DNA from: a bacterium
GTDB lineage: Bacteria; Auribacterota; UBA3054; B51-G9
Length of the DNA: 5,230 nt
Assembly (NCBI GenBank): GCA_029933535.1
Contig: JAOZNZ010000263.1
Location: 1-5,230, forward strand
Reading direction: 5' to 3'
Part shown: positions 1 to 5,230 of the stretch, piece after piece
How the letters are laid out: the number at the start of each line of letters is the position of its first letter
Position numbering within the stretch: the first letter of the stretch is position 1
The notes under the pieces: model-generated
What the model saw: only the letters and a program-made list of their open reading frames with translations
Told to the model about the DNA's origin: nothing
Database searches by the model: none
Translations under genes and position numbers: made by a program

Positions 1-712
1 AATTCCTAACCGTCCCGCCATTACTTCTAACGCCACCACCATCACTATCAGCCGAGTTTTCAACGATAGTACAATTCTGAACAATGCTATTATTATAGCA
101 TTCAATTCCCGCAGCAGCTCCATCAGATAAATTCTTACAAATAATAGTATTTTGTATTAAGCTATTTCCTGTGCAGCCAATCCCACCGCCACTAGATTTC
201 GCTTTATTTCCAGTAATAACACATTCTTGAATTATACCACCTTTATAAAGAAAAGCACCACCTCCCCATGAAGCAATATTTCCACTAATAATAGAGTTTT
301 GAACAACACCCCCTCTCTCAAAGTACACACCTCCACCAAAACCATCGTAACCAACAATAAAGCCATTTGTAATAGTCAAGCCGTCAATTACAACGTCTCT
401 ACCTATTTTAAAACATCTGTTTGTTTGTGATGGGAAGCTACCATTGACAATAGTTTTTTCAGCACCATTAAAACTTTTAATTATGATATTTTTATACACA
501 GAAATATGACTTTCGGGATAATATGTCCCGTCATTTACTAAAACCATATCTCCAGCTGACGCGGCATTGACAGCTGCCTGAATATTGGTTGCCGCATTTG
601 CCCAGGAATTAAAAGGTGAAACATGTCCACCTGTTTGCGACACATAATTTGTCACGGCGAATATATTTATCGCCGTGAAAAATATTAAAAATAATGTAAA
701 TTTATTATTCAT
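1..712 (-). CDS. Secreted right-handed beta-helix repeat protein (5' part; C-terminus off the left edge)
   Basis: Reading leftward from ATG at 712-710 the frame is open for 237 codons and runs off the window. Residues 1-19 look like a signal peptide: MNNK, then a hydrophobic stretch ending NIFA, with likely cleavage after Ala19. Residues 20-65 (TNYVSQTGG, then SWANAATNIQAAVNAASAGD and VLVNDGTY) match the conserved N-cap of exported beta-helix proteins that often carry a C-terminal anchor domain; such a tail would lie outside this window. From about residue 126 there are regular 24-25-residue coils starting GGG or a variant at 126, 150, 175, 200 and 225. Each has Gln at position 13 (138, 162, 187, 212) and Asn at position 20 (145, 169, 194, 219), as expected for stacked ladders in a parallel beta-helix. 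Cys180 and Cys205 occupy the same position on neighbouring coils. No catalytic residues can be assigned, so adhesin, surface protein and polysaccharide-active enzyme all remain possible. No Shine-Dalgarno precedes the ATG. The gene lies downstream of recN on the same strand, but the 147-base gap argues for its own promoter. Confidence 0.85.
   Translation of the reverse strand, partial: MNNKFTLFLIFFTAINIFAVTNYVSQTGGHVSPFNSWANAATNIQAAVNAASAGDMVLVNDGTYYPESHISVYKNIIIKSFNGAEKTIVNGSFPSQTNRCFKIGRDVVIDGLTITNGFIVGYDGFGGGVYFERGGVVQNSIISGNIASWGGGAFLYKGGIIQECVITGNKAKSSGGGIGCTGNSLIQNTIICKNLSDGAAAGIECYNNSIVQNCTIVENSADSDGGGVRSNGGTVRN
652..678. other. GC-rich hairpin inside the signal-peptide coding region
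   Basis: TCACGGCGA at 652-660 is perfectly complementary to TCGCCGTGA at 670-678, leaving a 9-base AT-only loop. The 9-bp stem has six G-C pairs in otherwise AT-rich DNA. It covers about codons 12-21 of the beta-helix gene, the end of the predicted signal peptide. In the mRNA it would form some 35-60 bases after the start codon, where it could slow early ribosomes; that role is inference and chance is possible. Confidence 0.3.
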
Positions 713-724
713 TGGTTGCTTTTG

Positions 725-767
725 CGATTAATCGTATTTTTTTATAAAATCATTAAATCGTTTCCAA
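725..767 (-). promoter_or_regulatory. Weak candidate promoter and small palindrome upstream of the beta-helix gene
   Basis: On the minus strand TTGGAA (762-767) and TATAAA (741-746) lie 15 bases apart, a poor but possible sigma-70-like pair about 30 bases upstream of the ATG at 712. Between this box and the start codon is the perfect 10-bp palindrome CGATTAATCG (725-734), which could be an operator half-site pair. The short spacer and AT-rich background make this call weak. Confidence 0.2.
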
Positions 768-814
768 CGAAGTAACGCTTTACTCACGTTCATCTTTCAA
801 TCGTTAAATATTTT

Positions 815-862
815 TTAGTGTTAATTCGTGTTCATTAGTGGTTAAAAAAATATTCGTGGCTA
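815..862. repeat. Degenerate decamer direct repeat (TTMGTGnTnA) overlapping the recN stop codon
   Basis: Four units are visible on the plus strand: TTAGTGTTAA (815-824), TTCGTGTTCA (825-834), TTAGTGGTTA (835-844) and, after eight A/T bases, TTCGTGGCTA (853-862). The first three are exactly ten bases apart. The last three bases of the fourth unit (CTA) are the complement of the recN TAG stop codon. The array is also framed by a 10-bp inverted repeat, AATATTTTTT (807-816) and AAAAAATATT (845-854). From memory, strings of this TTCGTGTTCATTAGTGG type are scattered between genes in a number of environmental bacterial genomes; their function is unknown. Confidence 0.55.
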
Positions 863-2533
863 ATTCTTTAAAAGCTCTTTCGCATGTGCAACCGTTGTTT
901 CACTCTCTCCACCAAGCATTCGTGTGATTTCTTTTTCACGGTTTTTATCACTAAGAAAATCTATTGAAACACTTGTCCTTCCATCATAAACTTTTTTTGT
1001 CACCGTATAATGATGCTCACTTCTGGACGCAATCTGCGGCATGTGCGTTATTACAAAAACCTGATGGGCAACAGACAATAACTTTAGCCGCTCGCCAACC
1101 GCATGCGCTACAGTACCGCTTATTCCCGAATCGATTTCATCAAAAACGAGAATAGGGACATCATCTGTGTTTGTCATAATGCATTTTAATGCGAGAGTAA
1201 TTCTCGACAGTTCTCCACCGGAAGCAACTTTCGCAAGCGGTTTAGCGTCTTCGCCCTGGTTTACCGAGATAAGAAACTCGATTTCTTCAGCACCGAACAA
1301 ATTAATTTCTTTTAAAGGTTCTAATTGAACTATTAGTTTTGCGTCTTTCAAGCCGAGGGTTTTGAGTTCACGTTTAATTTCGGCGCTCAGTTTTTTGGCT
1401 GCCGCTGTACGTTTTTTTGTCAGTTTAGCAGCAGATTGCCCAAGTTTTTCTTTTGTTTTTTCAGTTTTAAGTTTTAAATCAGCAACGTGTTCATCAAAAT
1501 TATCAATTGCCGACAATTTTTTTTCGACTTCATCGGCAAAATCGATTATTTCCTGCAGCGTATCGCCGTATTTCTTTTTCAGCTGCGTTATAGTGTCAAT
1601 TCTGTTTTGAACAGCTATAAGTTTTTTCGGATCGGTATCGATTTTATCTTCATAAGAGCCAAGCTGCTGATTAAAATCACTCAGTTCAATCAGAGACTGG
1701 GAAAGTGTATCGCCAAGTTTTTCGGCGGAGGGATCCAGGTTTTTTAATTTCAAAAAATCACGTTGGGCTTTTCTTAAAGCTGATAAAATACTATGTTCAT
1801 CATCTTCAAGCAAGGAAGTTAACTCAGAAATTATTGAACCTATCTCCTCGGCATTCGCAAGACTTTTTTCCTTTTGTAAAAGATCCGTGTCTTCATTCAG
1901 CTTAAGTTGCGCGTTACTTATTTCATTAAATTGAAACTTTAATAAATCTTCCTCACGCCTGAGTTCCCGTTCGCGCATTGCCCATTCATTATATTTTTTT
2001 TCCGACAAATGCCATTCCTTATAATTTACAGCCACTTCAGTTAACAATAATTGTACTCCGGCAAAAGAATCCAGCGCATGCCGCTGCTCAGATTTGCGCA
2101 TTAGTGATTGATGGTCATGCTGCGAATGGATATCAATTATATTTTCCGTAAGAAAAGCAAGTTGTTTTGCGGTAACAAGTCTTCCGGCTATTTGCGTAAT
2201 ATTTCTACCGGATGTTGTTAATTCTCTCCTAATAATAATCGGCTCATCAGATTCGAGCTCAAAACCCGCTTCCGCAAGTTTATTCTTCCATTCAATCTCA
2301 CGAATATCATTTTTAATGCTTGCCGAAAAAATACCCTCAACTACTGCACGGTCAGCTCCTTTGCGTATTAACGATGCATCGGCACGGCCACCAAGTAACA
2401 ATCTTAAAGCACCGAGAATCATCGACTTACCCGCACCGGTTTCACCGGTAACGCAAGACCATTCCGTTGTGAAATCTATATCAATAGAATTCACGAGAGC
2501 GAGATTTTCAATTTTTAATTTAGCGAGGTGCAA
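860..2533 (-). CDS. recN: DNA repair protein RecN (SMC-like ATPase)
   Basis: RecN is a cytoplasmic SMC-family ATPase that binds DNA ends and promotes homologous repair of double-strand breaks. All hallmarks are present in this 557-residue protein, a normal length for the family. Walker A GETGAGKS is at residues 30-37. The conserved motif IDIHSQHDHQSL is at about 133-144. Coiled-coil segments span roughly 165-240 and 320-395, with the family motif DPKKLIAVQNRI and following LKKKYG near 301-323 between them. The ABC signature ASGGELSR is at 437-444, Walker B ILVFDEID at 461-468, the H-loop VITH at 494-497, and the typical C-terminal ARMLGG-like segment TRMLGG at 537-542 followed by AKELL. The start is TTG at 2533-2531. 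An in-frame TGA at 2551-2549 rules out a longer ATG start, and the resulting N-terminus MHLAKLKIEN is only one residue longer than E. coli RecN (MLAQLTISN). No Shine-Dalgarno is visible. The gene is transcribed divergently from the FHA-domain gene. RecN is SOS-induced in many bacteria, but no known LexA box is recognisable here. Confidence 0.97.
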   Translation of the reverse strand: MHLAKLKIENLALVNSIDIDFTTEWSCVTGETGAGKSMILGALRLLLGGRADASLIRKGADRAVVEGIFSASIKNDIREIEWKNKLAEAGFELESDEPIIIRRELTTSGRNITQIAGRLVTAKQLAFLTENIIDIHSQHDHQSLMRKSEQRHALDSFAGVQLLLTEVAVNYKEWHLSEKKYNEWAMRERELRREEDLLKFQFNEISNAQLKLNEDTDLLQKEKSLANAEEIGSIISELTSLLEDDEHSILSALRKAQRDFLKLKNLDPSAEKLGDTLSQSLIELSDFNQQLGSYEDKIDTDPKKLIAVQNRIDTITQLKKKYGDTLQEIIDFADEVEKKLSAIDNFDEHVADLKLKTEKTKEKLGQSAAKLTKKRTAAAKKLSAEIKRELKTLGLKDAKLIVQLEPLKEINLFGAEEIEFLISVNQGEDAKPLAKVASGGELSRITLALKCIMTNTDDVPILVFDEIDSGISGTVAHAVGERLKLLSVAHQVFVITHMPQIASRSEHHYTVTKKVYDGRTSVSIDFLSDKNREKEITRMLGGESETTVAHAKELLKN

Positions 2534-2540
2534 TTTAGGT

Positions 2541-2566
2541 TTCAGGTGTCAGTGTTCAGGTGTCAG
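2541..2566. repeat. Tandem 12-bp direct repeat in the recN leader
   Basis: TTCAGGTGTCAG occurs twice on the plus strand, at 2541-2552 and 2555-2566, with period 14 (spacer TG); GGGTC follows. It ends seven bases upstream of the recN TTG start and supplies the in-frame TGA that closes the frame upstream. From memory, the TTCAGGTGTCAG/GTGTCAGGTGTCAG type is a dispersed intergenic repeat in many uncultured bacteria. Only these two copies are visible, so this is not a CRISPR array. Confidence 0.6.
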
Positions 2567-2577
2567 GGTCAAGGAGA

Positions 2578-2649
2578 AAATTCATTTTATTCTTTTCCAA
2601 ATAATAAAATGAATTTGTAGCTACAAATTCAAATCTATGATTTGAATTT
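2578..2649. repeat. Four interlocking palindromic arms in the divergent control region
   Basis: Three perfect dyads overlap in a chain. Stem 1 pairs 2578-2591 (AAATTCATTTTATT) with 2603-2616, giving 14 bp and an 11-base loop. Stem 2 is a perfect 22-bp palindrome at 2610-2631 centred on TAGCTA. Stem 3 pairs 2625-2635 (AAATTCAAATC) with 2639-2649, giving 11 bp and a 3-base loop. The cores AAATTC and GAATTT alternate four times (2578, 2611, 2625, 2644), so stem 2 excludes stems 1 and 3. It may be a REP-like element, a cruciform, or overlapping binding sites for a dimeric regulator. No T-run follows in a useful place, so it is not an intrinsic terminator. Confidence 0.7.
2604..2632 (-). promoter_or_regulatory. 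Candidate recN promoter overlapping the 22-bp palindrome
   Basis: On the minus strand TTGAAT (2632-2627, four of six matches to the -35 consensus) is followed after exactly 17 bases by TTTTAT (2609-2604, four of six matches to the -10 consensus). The spacer and part of the -35 box are the 22-bp palindrome. A start near 2597 would give a leader of about 64 bases that includes the 12-bp direct repeat. A dimeric repressor at the palindrome would block this promoter directly. This is inference from sequence match only. Confidence 0.3.
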
Positions 2650-2666
2650 AATCCATTATTCCATTC

Positions 2667-2695
2667 TTCTATTTTTTTCTACTTTATGATATAAT
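2667..2695 (+). promoter_or_regulatory. Candidate promoter for the FHA-domain gene
   Basis: A perfect -10 box TATAAT lies at 2690-2695. At 17 bases upstream there is only a poor -35 match, TTCTAT at 2667-2672. Predicted transcription would begin near 2702, giving a leader of about 38 bases before the ATG at 2740. AT-rich DNA produces such boxes by chance, but the position between divergent genes and the perfect hexamer favour a real promoter. Confidence 0.45.
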
Positions 2696-2739
2696 TTATT
2701 AATAAATATTTCAACCTCTTAATTTAACTTGACTCATTT

Positions 2740-5230
2740 ATGTCTCTTATAAAACTTATAATTCATCCTAATGATGAAAATGAACAGCTGTTCGAAATCG
2801 AAACTATCCGTGCTACTATAGGCAGCGTTGGAGATAATGATATTCAGCTTAACGAACCGTCTATATCCCCTCATCATTTTAAAATAGAACTTCGTGATAA
2901 CCAATGGTTTATAACCGATCTTCACAGCAAAACCGGGACTTTTGTAAAAAAAGAAAAAATCGATGAAGCTCCTATCGATCGGGGAACAATTTTTAAAGCC
3001 GGAGATTGTTATATTTTATTCGATGTTGCTGAAACAGATCTTGATTTTGAAGAAATATCCGAAGCTCAGCTTCCGGCTATCACTATTCAGGAGAGAGGGG
3101 TCGAAATGTCAGGCGTAAGACCGTGCTGGAGCTGTGGAAAACCTGTCCCGCCTGATACAATGTTCTGCCCGGCATGTGGCGCAAACCAGCAGGGCGCTTA
3201 TATGCCAAGCCAATTCGTAAATCCTGTCGAACACCCCACTGCCCAAGGTGCAGGACTAATGCCTCTTGTGGCGTTTGTGGTTAGTTTGTTCGGACCATTA
3301 TTAATAATCGGCTGGCTTGCGGGAATCATTCTTGGATTTATTTCTCTTAGTATAATCAGAAAACGCGGTGGTCATAAAACTGACATTCGCCGCGCCCACG
3401 CCGCAATTTATATCGGCATAGTCTGGTTTGTCCTGATTGCCGGCGGAATTGGCTGGTGGTTGTATTCGTCTCAAACACAAAGAAAAATCAAACGTAATGA
3501 AACTAAAGTTATGGAGCAATTACGTGAAATTGCCATTGCAGAAAATTATTTTAAACTTTCTCATAAACTTGACCATAACAAAAACGGCATTTCCGATTTC
3601 GGTTATTTCCATGACTTGATTTCAAATAATTACGGGTACGTCGAAGAATCTCTTCTCGCTTCTCCGGTCCTTTATGATTATAATTTCGAAATCGTAAGAG
3701 CGGATGAAATCAATTTCTGCTGCATCGCTTCTCCAAATAATAAAGGATTGACAGGATTAAGAACTTTTATAATTAGAAATGACGGTTTCGTCTGCGGGCA
3801 AGATCTTAACAAAAACGAACAAGCAAATGCATCGTCGGAACTTAAACGAATTGACAGAACAAGCTCGGTAGATGACAAAGCAGATATCATCGTACGTGAA
3901 CTTTATAAAGCTGCTGCAGAAGCATTGCGTCAGAAGCAGTTTGACAAAGCTCAGAGGATTGTCAAATCAGCTCGCGAACGTTTTCCTACAGCTGAAGAGA
4001 TAAAAAAACTAAATGATGTTGAAAAAGAATATACGCCTTTTATTGTCGAAGTCCGTGCACGCGAACTCCTTAGTCAGGCTTCCAACGCTTTTGTCAACGG
4101 GCAGGTTTATCGTTCAATTCAGTCTTATCAGAGAATTGTTGATAATTATCCGACTTTCAGCGAAATAGAAATCGTAAATAATAATCTTAAAACCTTGCTT
4201 GATAAATACGCTCAGGAAAGCGAACTGCGTGCAAATAAAATTCTCGAAACGGGAAACCAGCACTTGCTTAAAATGGAATTCGACAAAGCTGAAGCCTCAT
4301 ACCGAACTGTAATTAACAGTTATAAAAGCACTTCATCAGCTAAAGAAGCACAGAAACAACTTTCTTCTCTTGGCGGTATTAAAACTGAACAGAAAGCTAC
4401 AGAAACTCTTCAGGAAACCTTGTCTTTAAATATTAATAAAGATTATGAAAAAATCCTTGCGAAAATCGAAAGCCTGACCCGCTCTTATGCAAATTCACAT
4501 ACAGTTTCTCAATCTCTTGACCGGCTTAAAACTTTGAAATCGCATGCGCAAGCGCGTGTACATGTCGACACAGCTGAAAAAGCTCTTGCAGAATCAAACA
4601 GCTCTAAAGCTCTCGTCTGCTACCGTAACGCCGCAAAACTTGCTCCCGCTTATGTTTCTACCTTTATAACAAATTATTCGCATGCATTACTTTATGGTTT
4701 AAGCAATGCAGTGGTTTCTGCAGATTATAAATCAGCGATTTCTTATGCCAAAGAATTCAAATCTCTTAAAATCAACCCGGAACTCCTGTCAGATGAAAAA
4801 ACCGATAATATTCGCTTCCAACTCGCTAAATTAAGTGTGCAACGCGGGGATTATTCAAATGCAGTTATTGCTATTGAGGGTTGTGAAGACAGATTCGCAT
4901 CAAATCCTGAAATGTCTTACATAGCTGCTAAAATTTATTTCGACGCAGGAGATTCTGCTCGTGCGGCCGCGTTATTCAGAAATTGCTATACTCAAAAAGT
5001 ATTCTCCGCTGAAGTTACTTCGCTTTTAATCGCAAGTTCAGCCGGAGCGGCACAAATTGAAGAATCGAATCTTGTTTCTGAAATTTTACACGATGCTGAA
5101 TGGCTTACAATTGCAAAAGATTCCGGCATTATTATCCCGGGAGGAAATAAAATTAATGTTACATCTACCTGGCAGAAAGATTCAATAACTCTTTGCGATG
5201 ATGTTGAAATGACATATGAACTTCTTACGT
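2740..5230 (+). CDS. Multidomain membrane protein: FHA, zinc ribbon, DUF4190-like helices, pilin-like domain, TPR repeats (3' end off the right edge)
   Basis: From ATG at 2740 the frame is open for 830 codons to the window edge. An in-frame TAA at 2725-2727 makes this the first possible ATG; no Shine-Dalgarno is visible. Residues 1-95 form a forkhead-associated (FHA) domain: IGS...NDIQL at 27-37, SPHH at 43-46, DLHSKTGT at 60-67, AGD at 87-89. Residues 129-147 are a zinc ribbon (Cys129, 132, 143, 146; CxxC-x10-CxxC). Residues 171-242 are DUF4190-like: a long hydrophobic hairpin (172-206, broken at Gly185-Pro186), a basic loop (207-219), then a helix at 222-242. The positive loop suggests three helices, placing the head in the cytoplasm and the rest outside. 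Residues about 256-355 resemble a pilin or pseudopilin head (LREIAIAENYF, then DHNKNGISD, a calcium-loop pattern). From about 385 there are TPR-like helical pairs, clearest at 391-420, 443-475, 501-535, 610-640, 693-725 and 727-750. The tail after about 780 is unassigned. A scaffold or envelope sensor role is inferred; the exact function is unknown. Confidence 0.85.
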   Translation, partial: MSLIKLIIHPNDENEQLFEIETIRATIGSVGDNDIQLNEPSISPHHFKIELRDNQWFITDLHSKTGTFVKKEKIDEAPIDRGTIFKAGDCYILFDVAETDLDFEEISEAQLPAITIQERGVEMSGVRPCWSCGKPVPPDTMFCPACGANQQGAYMPSQFVNPVEHPTAQGAGLMPLVAFVVSLFGPLLIIGWLAGIILGFISLSIIRKRGGHKTDIRRAHAAIYIGIVWFVLIAGGIGWWLYSSQTQRKIKRNETKVMEQLREIAIAENYFKLSHKLDHNKNGISDFGYFHDLISNNYGYVEESLLASPVLYDYNFEIVRADEINFCCIASPNNKGLTGLRTFIIRNDGFVCGQDLNKNEQANASSELKRIDRTSSVDDKADIIVRELYKAAAEALRQKQFDKAQRIVKSARERFPTAEEIKKLNDVEKEYTPFIVEVRARELLSQASNAFVNGQVYRSIQSYQRIVDNYPTFSEIEIVNNNLKTLLDKYAQESELRANKILETGNQHLLKMEFDKAEASYRTVINSYKSTSSAKEAQKQLSSLGGIKTEQKATETLQETLSLNINKDYEKILAKIESLTRSYANSHTVSQSLDRLKTLKSHAQARVHVDTAEKALAESNSSKALVCYRNAAKLAPAYVSTFITNYSHALLYGLSNAVVSADYKSAISYAKEFKSLKINPELLSDEKTDNIRFQLAKLSVQRGDYSNAVIAIEGCEDRFASNPEMSYIAAKIYFDAGDSARAAALFRNCYTQKVFSAEVTSLLIASSAGAAQIEESNLVSEILHDAEWLTIAKDSGIIIPGGNKINVTSTWQKDSITLCDDVEMTYELLT

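Noticed and set aside
2541..2566. CRISPR repeats.
   Set aside because: Only two 12-base copies with a 2-base spacer; no spacer-repeat array and no cas gene.
964..2612. Plus-strand open frames across the recN region (964-1155, 1362-1610, 1487-1747, 1705-1905, 2316-2612).
   Set aside because: They lie antisense to a well-conserved RecN coding frame, have no recognisable domains and are rich in residues expected from reverse-complemented Lys/Glu codons.
2609..2620. Leader peptide ATG AAT TTG TAG on the plus strand.
   Set aside because: Three codons, no ribosome-binding site, and it lies upstream of the predicted transcription start of the rightward gene.
2610..2631. Known LexA box upstream of recN.
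   Set aside because: The palindrome does not match the E. coli (CTGT-N8-ACAG), Bacillus (GAAC-N4-GTTC) or alphaproteobacterial (GTTC-N7-GTTC) box, so only an unspecified operator is proposed.
2578..2649. Intrinsic terminator.
   Set aside because: The stems are almost entirely A/T and no proper T-run follows in the direction of an ending gene; both flanking genes start here rather than end.
2734..3890. Minus-strand and alternate-frame open stretches at 2734-2925, 3301-3519, 3437-3619 and 3678-3890.
   Set aside because: All overlap the continuous FHA-protein frame, whose domains are recognisable throughout; the short frames have no domain or start context.

Overview
The window is AT-rich bacterial DNA holding three protein genes: one complete and two cut by the window edges. 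No RNA gene, CRISPR array, insertion sequence or phage gene is visible. The organism cannot be fixed from this sequence. The exported beta-helix protein, whose mature start reads 'TNYVSQTGGHVSPFNSW', is of a style I associate with Lentisphaerae, Kiritimatiellota and related PVC-group bacteria. The large FHA-zinc ribbon-DUF4190 protein and the short dispersed intergenic repeats fit the same kind of environmental or gut lineage. This placement is an inference of low to moderate confidence. None of the three starts has a clear Shine-Dalgarno sequence.

Layout. On the minus strand, 712..1 is the first 237 codons of a secreted right-handed beta-helix protein whose C-terminal part lies off the left edge. 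A gap of about 147 bases holds a decamer repeat (815-862) whose last unit supplies the recN stop codon. On the minus strand, 2533..860 is a full-length recN (DNA double-strand-break repair ATPase) that starts at TTG. A 206-base divergent control region (2534-2739) follows. It contains a 12-bp direct repeat in the recN leader, a set of four interlocking palindromic arms (2578-2649), a candidate recN promoter built over those palindromes, and a TATAAT box for the rightward gene. On the plus strand, 2740 to the right edge is one uninterrupted reading frame of at least 830 codons. It encodes a membrane protein with an FHA domain, a zinc ribbon, DUF4190-like membrane helices, a pilin-like domain with a calcium-loop motif, and a long TPR-like helical repeat region.

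The three genes do not form an obvious pathway. recN is a housekeeping repair gene. The beta-helix protein is a probable secreted or surface protein. The large rightward protein looks like an envelope scaffold or sensor with a cytoplasmic FHA/zinc-ribbon head and an extracytoplasmic TPR arm. The most unusual items are the domain order of the large protein, its degenerate FHA site, and the palindromic divergent control region bounded by dispersed repeats on the recN side.
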